Positions 36,054-45,384 of a stretch of 55,091 nt of DNA are shown here, in pieces. Source of the DNA: Roseateles sp. (GTDB lineage: Bacteria; Pseudomonadota; Gammaproteobacteria; Burkholderiales; Burkholderiaceae_C); NCBI GenBank assembly GCA_019234295.1, contig JAFALK010000014.1:1-55091 (forward strand), given 5' to 3'. The position numbers and the translations under genes are program-made. Positions within the stretch are counted from its first letter, which is position 1, and each line of letters begins with the position of its first letter. The notes beneath the pieces are model-generated. The model had not been told where the DNA came from and made no database searches. It saw nothing but the letters and a program-made list of their open reading frames with translations.

Positions 36054-36467
36054 TCAATCCGCCAGCTGCTTGAAGCTGTTGTAGTGGTCGTCGGTGTAGT
36101 AACAAACATCAGGCGTCGTCGGGGGATTGCCGCCGCAGATGAGCCGGCGGGCCCCTCGGGTGCGCTCGCCGGGCGTGCGCACCGTGTACTCGTGGTAATA
36201 GCCCCGAGGCTTGGCGGGCAGCAGCCGCTCGCGATTGCCGAACACGATGCCGTCCTGGGAGTGGGGAAACGGCCCACCCGCCAGGATCATCTTGTGCGTT
36301 GCCTGGGCCTCGCGCGGGAGTGTGGCGAGCGCCACGACTTCCAGCCGCTGGGCCGAGGATCGCTCGTTCGGCTTTGCCAGCGCCTGCGGGGAGGAGGAGA
36401 GCATTGCAGCGCACAAAATCGCTGCCGCCGCCACACCTTTCACCACCGGCCGAGAGAGCAAAGACAC
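36054..36467 (-). CDS. Secreted barnase/RNase T1-type ribonuclease
   Basis: A 137-residue guanyl-specific ribonuclease with a signal peptide cut after ALA (about residue 32). The mature domain keeps the catalytic set of the N1/T1 microbial RNase family: Glu93 in YYHEYTV, Arg107 or Arg108 in RGARRLI and His128 in YTDDHYNSF. Cys111 and Cys122 could form a disulfide. The enzyme probably acts outside the cytoplasm, for nutrient phosphate or against competitors. The start is GTG at 36467 because a stop lies just upstream in frame. Barstar follows. Confidence 0.9.
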   Translation of the reverse strand: MSLLSRPVVKGVAAAAILCAAMLSSSPQALAKPNERSSAQRLEVVALATLPREAQATHKMILAGGPFPHSQDGIVFGNRERLLPAKPRGYYHEYTVRTPGERTRGARRLICGGNPPTTPDVCYYTDDHYNSFKQLAD

Positions 36468-36614
36468 GGGTTAACCCTGTTCCTGAAAGGCGAGATGGTA
36501 CCGACTCCGACCGAAATACTCAAGCCGGGGCCTCCCCTCAAGCCAGGATTTGGGGTTTTGTGAGTTTGCGCTCACATGTTTTGAAGGCTTTACTAATTCC
36601 GGAGTCTAGGGGGT

Positions 36615-36660
36615 AAAAAAGGGCTGGTGAGCTCTTACAAACTTTTGTGAATTCAGCCCC
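36615..36660 (-). terminator. Intrinsic terminator after maeB
   Basis: On the minus strand GGGGCTG pairs with CAGCCC around a 27-base loop that holds its own small ACAAA/TTTGT hairpin, and six T residues follow. It starts three bases after the maeB stop. Confidence 0.65.
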
Positions 36661-36662
36661 GA

Positions 36663-38957
36663 TTAACGGACGGCATTGGCGTCCGCCACGGTCAGCGCCG
36701 TCATGTTGACGATGCGCCGAACGGTGGCCGAAGGCGTCAGCACATGGATCGGTTTGGCAGCGCCCAGCAGGACCGGGCCGATGGCAATGCCACCGCCGGC
36801 CGCCGTTTTGAGCAGGTTGTAAGAGATATTGGCGGCATCGATATTGGGCAGGACCAGCAGGTTGGCCTCGCCCGTGAGCGTGCTGCCGGGCATCAGCTCG
36901 CGGCGGTAGGCGGCGTCCAGGGCGGCGTCGCCGTGCATCTCGCCGTCCACTTCCAACCAGGGCGCCTGGGTGCGCAGTAGGGCCAGGGTGTCGCGCATCT
37001 TCTGGGCCGAGGGGCAGTTGCTCGAGCCGAAATTGCTGTGAGACAGCAGGGCCGCCTTGGGCTGGAGGCCAAAGCGCATCATCTCCTCGGCGGCCATCAC
37101 GGTGATCTCGGCCAACTGCTCGGCGCTGGGATCGTAGTTGACGTGCGTGTCCACGAGGAAGACCTGGCGGCCCGGCAGGATCAGGCCGTTCATGCAGGCG
37201 TAGTTGCGGATGCCCGCGCGCTTGCCGATGACCTGGTCGATGTAGTGCAGGTGGATGCTGGTCGTGCCCCAGGTGCCGCACAGCAGTCCGTCGACTTCAC
37301 CCTTGTGCAGCAGCATGGAGCCGATCAGGGTCAGGCGGCGGCGCATCTCGATCTTGGCCATCTGCGCCGTGACGCCCTTGCGGTCCGTCAGCGCGTGATA
37401 GGTTTGCCAGAAGTCGCGGTAGCGATGGTCCTGCTCCACATTGACGACGTCGTAGTCCAGTCCTTCCTTCAGCCGCAGGCCAAAGCGCTCGCAGCGCTGC
37501 GCGATGACGGCCGGGCGGCCGATCAGGGTGGGGCGGGCCAGGTTCTCGTCGACGACGATCTGCACGGCGCGCAGCACTCGCTCCTCCTCGCCCTCGGCAA
37601 ACGCCACGCGCTTGTTGGCGGCGCGCTTGGCGACGTTGAAGATGGGCTTCATCGTCGTGCCTGAGGCGTAGACAAAGCTCTGCAGCTTCTCCTTGTAGGC
37701 CACCATATTGGCGATGGGACGCGCGGCCACGCCGGACTCCGCCGCGGCCAGCGCCACGGCCGGCGCCACCTTCATCATCAGGCGCGGGTCAAAGGGCTTG
37801 GGGATCAGATACTCGGGGCCGAAGGAAAGGGTGGCGCCCGCATAGGCTGCGGCCACCACCTCGCTCTGCTCGGCCTCGGCCAGCTCAGCGATGGCGCGCA
37901 CCGCGGCGATCTCCATCGCGTCGGTGATGGTCGTGGCGCCGCAGTCCAGGGCACCGCGGAAGATGTAGGGGAAGCACAAGACGTTGTTGACCTGGTTCGG
38001 GTAGTCCGTGCGGCCCGTGGCCATGATGGCGTCGTCGCGCACGGCCTTCACTTCTTCCGGCAGGATCTCGGGCGTGGGGTTGGCCAGGGCGAAGATCAGC
38101 GGGCCCTTGGCCATCTTGGCCACCATCTCGGGCTTGAGCACGCCGCCGGCCGACAGGCCCAGGAACACGTCAGCGCCTTCGATCACCTGGGCCAGCGTGC
38201 GCTGCTCGGTCTTCTGCACGAAGACGGCCTTGTCCGGGTCCATCAGCTCGGTGCGGCCTTCATAGACCACGCCCGCCAGGTCCGTCAGCCAGATGTTCTC
38301 GCGCGGCAGGCCGAGCTTGACGAGCAGGCCCACGCAGGCCAGGGCCGCCGCGCCGGCACCCGAGGTCACCAGCTTCACCGATCGGATGTCCTTGCCCGTG
38401 ACCTTGAGGCCGTTCAGAAAGGCCGCGCCCACCACGATGGCGGTGCCGTGCTGGTCGTCGTGGAAGACGGGGATCTTCATGCGCTCGCGCAGCTTGCGCT
38501 CCACGTAGAAGCAATCCGGCGCCTTGATGTCCTCGAGGTTGATGCCGCCGAAGCTGGGCTCCAGTGCGGCGATCACGTCCACAAGCTTGTCGAGGTCGCG
38601 TTCCTGGATTTCGAGATCGAACACGTCGATGCCGGCGAACTTCTTGAACAGCACGCCCTTGCCTTCCATGACCGGCTTGGCGGCAAGCGGGCCGATGTCG
38701 CCCAGTCCCAGCACGGCGGTGCCGTTGGTGACCACGGCGACCAGGTTGCCGCGCGAGGTGTAGCGGAACGCATTGGCCGGGTCGGCCACGATCTCCTCGC
38801 AGGCCGCAGCCACGCCGGGCGAGTAGGCCAGAGCAAGGTCGCTCTGGTTCAGCAGTTGCTTGGTGGCGGCGACGGCGATCTTGCCTGGCGTTGGAAACTC
38901 GTGATATTCGAGCGCGGCCTGGCGCAATTGGGCGCGCTTTTCTTCGCTGGTGGGCAT
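36663..38957 (-). CDS. maeB: NADP-dependent malic enzyme with phosphotransacetylase-like domain
   Basis: MaeB decarboxylates malate to pyruvate with reduction of NADP, feeding gluconeogenesis and NADPH supply during growth on C4 acids. The 764-residue protein has the malic enzyme N-terminal and NAD-binding domains (1-430; [16 protein letters not shown] and [15 protein letters not shown]) and a C-terminal phosphotransacetylase-like regulatory domain (about 430-764). The latter is thought to bind acetyl-CoA as an allosteric signal. ATG at 38957 is preceded by AGGA. Codons upstream in the same frame lack support. It is divergent from a DctS/DctR-like two-component pair. Confidence 0.95.
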   Translation of the reverse strand: MPTSEEKRAQLRQAALEYHEFPTPGKIAVAATKQLLNQSDLALAYSPGVAAACEEIVADPANAFRYTSRGNLVAVVTNGTAVLGLGDIGPLAAKPVMEGKGVLFKKFAGIDVFDLEIQERDLDKLVDVIAALEPSFGGINLEDIKAPDCFYVERKLRERMKIPVFHDDQHGTAIVVGAAFLNGLKVTGKDIRSVKLVTSGAGAAALACVGLLVKLGLPRENIWLTDLAGVVYEGRTELMDPDKAVFVQKTEQRTLAQVIEGADVFLGLSAGGVLKPEMVAKMAKGPLIFALANPTPEILPEEVKAVRDDAIMATGRTDYPNQVNNVLCFPYIFRGALDCGATTITDAMEIAAVRAIAELAEAEQSEVVAAAYAGATLSFGPEYLIPKPFDPRLMMKVAPAVALAAAESGVAARPIANMVAYKEKLQSFVYASGTTMKPIFNVAKRAANKRVAFAEGEEERVLRAVQIVVDENLARPTLIGRPAVIAQRCERFGLRLKEGLDYDVVNVEQDHRYRDFWQTYHALTDRKGVTAQMAKIEMRRRLTLIGSMLLHKGEVDGLLCGTWGTTSIHLHYIDQVIGKRAGIRNYACMNGLILPGRQVFLVDTHVNYDPSAEQLAEITVMAAEEMMRFGLQPKAALLSHSNFGSSNCPSAQKMRDTLALLRTQAPWLEVDGEMHGDAALDAAYRRELMPGSTLTGEANLLVLPNIDAANISYNLLKTAAGGGIAIGPVLLGAAKPIHVLTPSATVRRIVNMTALTVADANAVR

Positions 38958-39050
38958 CTCGTTCCTCGCAAACCTGGGGGGAAGGATTGTAGGAGCGCCA
39001 TCGGGTTCACGCCTGTGGAAGCTACTAGGTCGGCCTGCAGGGCCTGGCGA

Positions 39051-39056
39051 CATACT
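39051..39056 (+). promoter_or_regulatory. -10-like element before the sensor kinase
   Basis: CATACT lies eight bases before the ATG at 39065, with no ribosome binding site and no clear -35 element. A leaderless transcript is possible. Confidence 0.3.
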
Positions 39057-39064
39057 GACCGCCC

Positions 39065-41128
39065 ATGAGCCCCGCTCCCGTCCGTGCGCCGTCACGGCTC
39101 GATCCCCGCACGCGCGACCGGCGTCGGCCCTGGCTGTGGGCCCTGCTGGTGCTGTTGCTCGCGGTGGCTCAGACTCTGCTGGTTCTCATGACCCAGGCCT
39201 ACGAGGACAGCCGCCGCCAGCAGCACACGCACGAGCAATCGGCCGAGGTCGCGGCGCGCGTGCACCAGCTCTCCAATCGCGATGTGCAGGCGCTGCAGGG
39301 CCTGCTCTGGACGACGACCGACCGGCGCCGCTGGCGCGACGAAGCGGTGGAGCAACTGCGCCGCTTCCGCTCGCTGCTGCGCGTGGAGTCGCGCGACGCC
39401 GACTCGCGGCTGCAAGAGGCCGTCTCCTCGCCCTACCGCGCCCCGGTCTTCCTGGATGAGCAGCGCGGTCAGTTCCAGGCCGACACCGACCTCGCCTGCG
39501 CCGCGGCCCTGCGGCGCCAGGGCAACCCGCAGTACTCGCGCAGCTATTTCGTGCCGCGCGGCGACGGCGAGGGCGGCGAAGTCGTCGACGTCTGCCAGGC
39601 GCGCATGGAAGGCGGCGTCGTGCGCTCCTATCTCGTGGCCACGCTCTCGCTGGCCGCCCTGCTCGACGAGGCCTTGACACCCGAACAGGCCCACGGCTAC
39701 GAGTTCAGCTTCGTGGATGGCGACGGCTCGCGCCTGGCGCGCGCGGGCCTGGTGCGCGGCCGGGGTGTCTACCGCAGCGAGCGCTTGATCGAGCTGCCGG
39801 GCCTGTCGCTGATGTTGCGCGTGGACAGCAGCGCCGGGCCACCCGGCCTGATCCCCTCTTTGTCCACGGCGCTCGTGCTGGGCCTGTCGCTCGCCCTATT
39901 GGCCGTCGTGGTCCTGCTCGCCCGTGACGGCCGCCGCCGTGCCCTGGCGGAGCGCCGCCTGGCCCAGTCCCTGGCCTTCCGCCAAGCCATGGAGAACTCG
40001 CTGATGGCCGGCCTGCGCGCCCGCGACATGGACGGCAACATCACCTATGTGAACAAGGCCTTCTGCGCCATCGTCGGCTACGAGCCGCGCGAGCTGCTCG
40101 GCCAGGACAAGCCCCCTTACTGGCCGCCCGAGTTCGTTGAGACCTACCGCCAGCGCCTGCGCGAGCGCAATGCCCTGGTGGCCGAGAACGAGCGCCGCGG
40201 ACTGGGCGAGTCGGAAAGCTGGCGCAGCTTTGAGACCGTCTACCTGCGCGCCAGCGGCGAGCGCTTCCCGGTCATGATCTACGAAGCGCCGTTGCGCGAT
40301 GCAGATGGCAGCCAGACAGGCTGGATGAGCGCCGTTCTCGATATCACCGAGCAGCAGCGCATGGAGGAGTTCTCCCGCGCGCAGGCCGACCGGCTGCAGG
40401 CCTCTGCCCGGCTGGCCGCCGTGGGCGAGATGGCCTCGTTGATCAGCCACGAGATCAACCAGCCCCTGGCCGCGATCGCCAGCTACGCGGCGGCGGCGCG
40501 CAACTTGCTCGCCGACGGCCATGAGGACGCGCAGTCTCAGGAGATGCTGCGCCGCACGGCGGAGCGCATTGCCGAGCAAGCCGAGCGCGCCGGGCGCGTG
40601 ATCAAGAGCGTGCACGACTTCGTACGCCGGCGTGAGCGGGCCCATGAAATCGTGCCCGCCGCCGAATTGATCGAGGCGGTGCTGCCGCTCGTGCGCATGC
40701 AAGCCAGGAAGGGCGGCATCCGGATCTCGGTGGAGGTCCCAGACCCGAGTCCCGCCGTGCACTGCGACCGCACGCTCGTCGAGCAGGTCCTGCTCAACCT
40801 TGCGCGCAATGCCATCCAGGCCATGGAGGGCGGTACGCCGCCGGGACAGCGCCAACTGGTGCTCGGCGTTTCGATGGCGACGCCTCGCTGGGTCGTCTTC
40901 ACAGTGACCGACTCCGGGCCCGGCATTCCCCCCGAGGTCGGCCGCAAGCTCTTCACGCCCTTCTTCACCACGCGCACCGAAGGCATGGGGCTGGGCCTGT
41001 CGCTGTGCCGCACGGTGGTCGAGCAGCACGGCGGCGCGATGGACTTCCGCAGCCATGATTTGGGGCAGGCGAGCGGCTGTGAATTTCGGTTTACGCTTCC
41101 GGCCACAACAGGAGGAAATGCCCCGTGA
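39065..41128 (+). CDS. PAS sensor histidine kinase, DctS-like
   Basis: A 687-residue membrane sensor kinase. One membrane segment at about 23-44 and another at about 270-290 flank a periplasmic sensor domain of about 225 residues, the layout of DctS/DctB C4-dicarboxylate sensors. A PAS domain (about 310-435), a HisKA motif SLISHEINQPLAAI with His462, and an HATPase domain with VTDSGPGIPP and GLGLSLCRTVV follow. The EINQPL form of the H-box is typical of this kinase class. The stop overlaps the response regulator start by four bases. Its position opposite maeB supports a role in C4 acid sensing, but the ligand is inferred. Confidence 0.88.
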   Translation: MSPAPVRAPSRLDPRTRDRRRPWLWALLVLLLAVAQTLLVLMTQAYEDSRRQQHTHEQSAEVAARVHQLSNRDVQALQGLLWTTTDRRRWRDEAVEQLRRFRSLLRVESRDADSRLQEAVSSPYRAPVFLDEQRGQFQADTDLACAAALRRQGNPQYSRSYFVPRGDGEGGEVVDVCQARMEGGVVRSYLVATLSLAALLDEALTPEQAHGYEFSFVDGDGSRLARAGLVRGRGVYRSERLIELPGLSLMLRVDSSAGPPGLIPSLSTALVLGLSLALLAVVVLLARDGRRRALAERRLAQSLAFRQAMENSLMAGLRARDMDGNITYVNKAFCAIVGYEPRELLGQDKPPYWPPEFVETYRQRLRERNALVAENERRGLGESESWRSFETVYLRASGERFPVMIYEAPLRDADGSQTGWMSAVLDITEQQRMEEFSRAQADRLQASARLAAVGEMASLISHEINQPLAAIASYAAAARNLLADGHEDAQSQEMLRRTAERIAEQAERAGRVIKSVHDFVRRRERAHEIVPAAELIEAVLPLVRMQARKGGIRISVEVPDPSPAVHCDRTLVEQVLLNLARNAIQAMEGGTPPGQRQLVLGVSMATPRWVVFTVTDSGPGIPPEVGRKLFTPFFTTRTEGMGLGLSLCRTVVEQHGGAMDFRSHDLGQASGCEFRFTLPATTGGNAP

Positions 41129-41748
41129 GCCAGGTCCCGATGGTCTATCTCGTCGACGACGAGGACGTGATGCGCGATGCGCTGGGCCTGCTGCTGCGTT
41201 CGCGCCGCCTGCTGTCCCAGGGCTTTGCCAGTGCCGAGGCCTTCGAGGCGCACCTGGGCGCCACGCCCGGATTGCCCGCCGAGCCCTCCTGCTTGCTGCT
41301 CGATGTGCGCATGCCGGGCAAGAGCGGCCTGGCCCTGTTCGACGAGCTTGTCGAGCGCGGCCTGCACTCCGTGCTGCCGGTGATCTTCCTGACCGGCCAC
41401 GGCGACGTGCCCACGGCCGTGGCCGCCGTGCAGCGCGGCGCCTTTGACTTCTTCGAGAAGCCCTTCTCAGACAACGCGCTTGTTGACCGCATCGAGCTGG
41501 CGCTGCAGGCCAGCAGCCGTGCCATCGAGGCCCGCGCGGAGGCGCGCCGCCGCGAGCAGCGCCTGGCCGAGCTGACAGAACGAGAGCGAGAGGTCATGCA
41601 GCTCGTGGTCCAGGGCCTTCCCAACAAGCTGATCGCGGACCAGCTCTCAATCAGCGTGCGTACCGTTGAGGTCCACCGTGCGCGCGTGTTCGAGAAGATG
41701 GGCGTGAAGTCGGCCGTCGAGCTGGCCAATCAGCTCAAGTCGGGCTGA
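41125..41748 (+). CDS. FixJ/DctR-type response regulator
   Basis: A 207-residue regulator. The receiver (1-120) has the full set: Asp11, Asp12, phosphoacceptor Asp60 in LLLDVRMPGKSG, Thr90 and Lys112 in FFEKPF. The C-terminal LuxR-type helix-turn-helix (about 145-205) has LTEREREVMQLVVQGLPNKL and VRTVEVHRARVFEKMGVKS. The start is GTG at 41125, with AGGAGG nine bases upstream inside the kinase gene. The pair is co-transcribed. The end overlaps the M16 peptidase gene by 14 bases. Confidence 0.92.
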   Translation: MSQVPMVYLVDDEDVMRDALGLLLRSRRLLSQGFASAEAFEAHLGATPGLPAEPSCLLLDVRMPGKSGLALFDELVERGLHSVLPVIFLTGHGDVPTAVAAVQRGAFDFFEKPFSDNALVDRIELALQASSRAIEARAEARRREQRLAELTEREREVMQLVVQGLPNKLIADQLSISVRTVEVHRARVFEKMGVKSAVELANQLKSG

Positions 41749-43033
41749 AGAACAAGACCTCGGCCCGACTGCGCACCTTGGCCGGGACGCTGCCGGCCAG
41801 CGCAAGCGCGGGGCGGCGTTTCAGGGCCTTGACGAAAACCTGTCGCACCTCGTTGGCACTGACCTCCTCGAGCCGCTTCATCCAAGCTGCCTGATCGCGC
41901 AGGCGGCCAAAGCAGAACAGGTCCTGCACCGCCGACTCCATACGTCGCGAGGGCTGCTCCAACGCGCGCAGGGCGCGCACGGCCAGCTGGCGGCGAGCGC
42001 GCGCGAGCGCCTCAGGCGCGATGGCCCGTGCCTGCTCGCGCAAGAGGCCGTGCACCGTCTCCAGCAGTTCCGCGGCCTGCTCGGGCGAGGTGGCTGCCTC
42101 GATGACGAGCTGGCCCATCAGCGGCGAGATGTCGGCCGTGCAGGCCGCGTGATAGGCCAGGCCACGGCGCTCGCGCAGCTCGTCCAGCAGCGGTGAACTC
42201 ATGCCCTCGCCAAGCACGGCGGCGGCCAGCAGGTGCGGCACATGGGCCAGCTCGCCGGCTCGCGCCGCGACAAGCCCCGGCGCTTCGAAACCCAGCACCA
42301 CCTGACACTGACCACAGCCGCTCAGGCGCTTGACCTGCAGACCACCCTGCCAGGCTGGCGCGCGCAGCCCGTTTGGCGTGCCTGCGGGCATCGAGGCGAA
42401 GGCGCGTTGCACATGGCGCTGCAGGTCCTTGAATGCCCCGGCGTCCATGGGCCCGGCCGCCGCCACGATCACGTTGGAAGCCGTGTACTGGCGTTGCACA
42501 TAGGCGAGCAGATCCCTGCGCTTGAGGCGGCGCAGCACAGCGCGTCGGCCGATCACGGGGCGGCCTGCGGCATGTGCGTCGCCATAGCAGGCGCGGTCGA
42601 AGGCCTGGAAGGCCTGCGTGACCGGGTCGTCCTCGAACTCGTTGAACTCCTGCTCGATCACGCCGCGCTCGAGATCGAGCTCCTCGGCAGGAAAGCTGCC
42701 GTGCATGACCAAGTCGGCCAGTTGGGCGATCAACGCGCCAGCGTCCTTGGGCAGGCCTTCCATGTGATAGGCCGTGTGGTCCTTGTCCGTGTGCGCGTTG
42801 ACCTCGGCGCCGAGCAGCTCGGCGTCCAGGTTGATGCGCTGGCAATCGCGCGTGGCCGTGCCCTTGAAGGCCATGTGCTCGACGACGTGGCTGATGCCGC
42901 TTTCCGTCGGCGCCTCGTGGAGGCTGCCGGTGCGCACGAAGACGCTCAGCGAGAGCGTGTTGCGCCAGGGCATCGGGATGGCGAGGAGGCGCAGGCCGTT
43001 GGGGAGTGCGCTGCACAGAACAGATTCAGACAT
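41735..43033 (-). CDS. M16 family zinc peptidase
   Basis: A 432-residue single-unit M16 (pitrilysin/MPP-like) peptidase. The inverted zinc motif HVVEH at 49-53 gives His49, Glu52 and His53, and Glu129 in ERGVIEQEF is the third ligand. The C-terminal half-repeat (about 220-420) lacks the metal motif, as usual. Members of this branch act as processing or peptide-degrading enzymes, often as dimers. There is no signal peptide, unlike the exported pairs found in some Burkholderiales. It converges with the response regulator gene. Confidence 0.9.
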   Translation of the reverse strand: MSESVLCSALPNGLRLLAIPMPWRNTLSLSVFVRTGSLHEAPTESGISHVVEHMAFKGTATRDCQRINLDAELLGAEVNAHTDKDHTAYHMEGLPKDAGALIAQLADLVMHGSFPAEELDLERGVIEQEFNEFEDDPVTQAFQAFDRACYGDAHAAGRPVIGRRAVLRRLKRRDLLAYVQRQYTASNVIVAAAGPMDAGAFKDLQRHVQRAFASMPAGTPNGLRAPAWQGGLQVKRLSGCGQCQVVLGFEAPGLVAARAGELAHVPHLLAAAVLGEGMSSPLLDELRERRGLAYHAACTADISPLMGQLVIEAATSPEQAAELLETVHGLLREQARAIAPEALARARRQLAVRALRALEQPSRRMESAVQDLFCFGRLRDQAAWMKRLEEVSANEVRQVFVKALKRRPALALAGSVPAKVRSRAEVLFFSPT

Positions 43034-43077
43034 CGGAAGCCGCGTGGGTCAGGATCAAAGGTGTCGGCGCAACTCGC

Positions 43078-44379
43078 CTATGCGGCAGTGGCAGCGCCCG
43101 CGGCCGCGGCCGCGGGCGTTGCCGCCTCATGTTGCCTGCGCCCGGCCGTCCACCACAAGGCCAGTGCGCATACGACGCCCGCCGCGCTGGACAGGCCGAA
43201 GAACAGCATCATGCCGTCGTAGCCGGCGGGGTTCTGTGCGTTGGCGCCGGCGCGGTCGTTGAGCCAGCCGGCCAGCATGTTGGCGCCGCCGATGCCGGCG
43301 TTCTGGATCACCCACATCAAGCCGATGGCAGTGCCAAAGCGTTGCGGGGAGACGAGCTTGCTGGTCAGCGGCCACATGACGGCCGGCACGAGCGAGTAGC
43401 TGACGCCGAGCAGGGCCGTGGCCACCCACAGGCTCCAGTGGGTCAGGGCGACGATGGCCAGCGCGACGGGCAGCAGCAGGGCGCCGAAAGCTAGGAAGGG
43501 CGCATAGCGCCCCATTCGATCGCACACCCAGCCGAAGAGGGGCGTGGCGAACACCGCGGCCAGGTAGACGTAGCTGTTCATGGTGCCGGCCGCTGCCAAG
43601 TCCAGGCCGTGCACATCTTGGAAGTACTTGATCGAGAAAGTGCTGCGGAAGGCGAGGATCACGGAGTACCAGAGCACGCACAGCGCCAGCAAGTACCAAT
43701 AGGCCTTGCCGAAATGCCAAAGATCGGCGAAGCGGAACTTCTCGGCCACAGGCGCTGCGGCGACGCGCGTACGTGCCGGCTCGCGGTCGATCCACCAGTA
43801 GGCGAGGGCCGCGACGAGCGAGAGGGCCGCGGCGACGGCGGCGATCACCAGCGGCGGCTGCCAGCCCTGGGCATAGGCCTGTGCGAACCAGTCCGTCGAC
43901 TTGTCCACTGAGTAGGAGCCCAGCCGTCCGATCGACAGCCCCAGGCCCATGGCGAAGGCCAGCGGGCCGGTGGAGAAGTAGTCGGTGATGGCGGCGAGCG
44001 TCGCAATATTGAAAGTCTCCGCGCCGATGCCAAACAGCAGCCGGCCCGCGGCCATGCCGTAGAAGTCGCTGCTATAGGCCGTGAGCAGCGCGCCGGCCAG
44101 GCAGATGGCGCAGGTGAGGACTGTCATGCGCGCCGCGCCGAAGCGGTCCACCAGCACGCCGCCCACGAGGATGAGCACAACATTGGGGAGGTGGTAGATC
44201 GCGTCGAGCGCGCCGATCTGCGTGTCGCTGAAGCCGAGTTGCTTTTGCAGCAGATTGGCCACGGGGCCGATCGAGTCGTAGACGTAGAAATTGCCGAACA
44301 TGGCGGCGGCCGCGAGAGCGCAAACCAGCCATGCCGTGCCTGTGCCCCTACGGGGCGTCTTGTCGATCAGGGTGCTCAT
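43078..44379 (-). CDS. MFS transporter
   Basis: A 433-residue major facilitator with about 12 membrane segments. LVDRFGAARMTVLT after the second segment and CDRMGRYAPFLAFG after the eighth are the two cytoplasmic MFS loop motifs. The C-terminal tail is an Ala-rich low-complexity stretch. The substrate is unknown; the protein resembles the nitrate/sugar-like uncharacterised MFS group more than known drug exporters. ATG at 44379 is chosen; the open frame upstream is antisense to thiL. The gene is divergent from thiL across 33 bases. M16 lies 44 bases downstream. Confidence 0.85.
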   Translation of the reverse strand: MSTLIDKTPRRGTGTAWLVCALAAAAMFGNFYVYDSIGPVANLLQKQLGFSDTQIGALDAIYHLPNVVLILVGGVLVDRFGAARMTVLTCAICLAGALLTAYSSDFYGMAAGRLLFGIGAETFNIATLAAITDYFSTGPLAFAMGLGLSIGRLGSYSVDKSTDWFAQAYAQGWQPPLVIAAVAAALSLVAALAYWWIDREPARTRVAAAPVAEKFRFADLWHFGKAYWYLLALCVLWYSVILAFRSTFSIKYFQDVHGLDLAAAGTMNSYVYLAAVFATPLFGWVCDRMGRYAPFLAFGALLLPVALAIVALTHWSLWVATALLGVSYSLVPAVMWPLTSKLVSPQRFGTAIGLMWVIQNAGIGGANMLAGWLNDRAGANAQNPAGYDGMMLFFGLSSAAGVVCALALWWTAGRRQHEAATPAAAAAGAATAA

Positions 44380-44384
44380 GGACG

Positions 44385-44408
44385 GCGATTGTGGCCTGAC
44401 ACAATCGC
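44385..44408. promoter_or_regulatory. Symmetric inverted repeat between the MFS and thiL genes
   Basis: GCGATTGTG and CACAATCGC form a perfect 9-bp inverted repeat with a six-base centre. Each arm reads CACAAT toward its own gene, 7-8 bases before the start codon. It may therefore carry two divergent -10 elements and an operator in one. Neither gene has a ribosome binding site. Confidence 0.5.
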
Positions 44409-44412
44409 GGCC

Positions 44413-45384
44413 ATGGGTGAATTCGATCTGATCGCGCGCTATTTCGAGCGCGCCCAACAGGCTCCGGGCGTGACCGCCGGCGTGGAGCTGGGAATCGGCG
44501 ACGACTGCGCCGTGCTGGCGCCCCGGCCCGGCATGCAGTGGCTGGTCTCCAGCGACATGCTGGTCGAGGGCCGGCATTTCCTCTCCACCGTGGACCCCGT
44601 ACGGCTCGGCCACAAGGCCCTGGCCGTGAACCTGTCCGACCTCGCCGCCTGCGCCGCCGCGCCGCGCGCCTTCACGCTGGCACTGGCACTACCGCGTGTG
44701 GACGAAGCCTGGCTCGCCGGTTTTGCCCAGGGGCTTTTCGCGCTGGCCGACGAGCACGGCATTGCACTGGTGGGCGGCGACACGACGCAAGGGCCGCTCA
44801 ATCTCTGCATCACCGTGATGGGCGAGGCGCCGGCCGGTGCGGCCCTGCTGCGCTCGGGCGCGAGAGTGGGCGACGATGTCTATGTCTCCGGCACGCTCGG
44901 CGATGCGCGCTTGGCGCTGGAGGTGTTCCGCGGGAAGCTGCGCTTGTCGGGCGATGCCTTCGAACAGGTGCGTCGCGCCATGGAATGCCCGCAGCCGCGC
45001 GTGGCGCTGGGCCAGGCGCTGCGCGGTCTCGCGACGAGCGCCATCGACGTCTCCGACGGCTTGCTCGGCGACTTCGGCCACATCTTGCGCCGCTCGCGCG
45101 TGGGCGCGACGCTCGATGCCGATGCCCTGCCGCGCAGCGCCGTGCTGGACGCGCAGCCACTGGCCTTTCGCCGAGAGATGGGCCTGGCCGGAGGGGACGA
45201 TTACGAGCTGGTCTTCACCGCGCCTGTCGCGATGCGCGATGCCGTGGCGCAAGCGGCGCGAGCGGTCCACACGCCGGTCACGCGCATTGGCGTGATCGAG
45301 GCCGAACCGGGCCTGCGCCTGGTGGATGGGGCCGGTGCGCCAATGGACACGCGCTATGCCTCCTTCGACCACTTCAAATCATGA
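44413..45384 (+). CDS. thiL: Thiamine-monophosphate kinase
   Basis: ThiL phosphorylates thiamine monophosphate to the active diphosphate cofactor. The 323-residue protein has the PurM/ThiL fold: GIGDDCAVL near the start binds metal and ATP, SSDMLVEGRHF and GHKALAVNLSDLAA follow, VGGDTTQGPL is mid-protein, and AIDVSDGLLGDFGHI and AGGDDYELVFT near the end complete the active site. ATG at 44413 is chosen because the family N-terminus MGEFDLI begins there; the open frame upstream is a shadow. The stop overlaps pgpA by four bases. Confidence 0.95.
   Translation: MGEFDLIARYFERAQQAPGVTAGVELGIGDDCAVLAPRPGMQWLVSSDMLVEGRHFLSTVDPVRLGHKALAVNLSDLAACAAAPRAFTLALALPRVDEAWLAGFAQGLFALADEHGIALVGGDTTQGPLNLCITVMGEAPAGAALLRSGARVGDDVYVSGTLGDARLALEVFRGKLRLSGDAFEQVRRAMECPQPRVALGQALRGLATSAIDVSDGLLGDFGHILRRSRVGATLDADALPRSAVLDAQPLAFRREMGLAGGDDYELVFTAPVAMRDAVAQAARAVHTPVTRIGVIEAEPGLRLVDGAGAPMDTRYASFDHFKS

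Noticed and set aside
35609..36467. RNase as the toxin tip of a contact-dependent or type VI polymorphic toxin
   Set aside because: It is a short free-standing secreted protein with its own signal peptide. No RHS, PAAR or TpsA-type gene is near.
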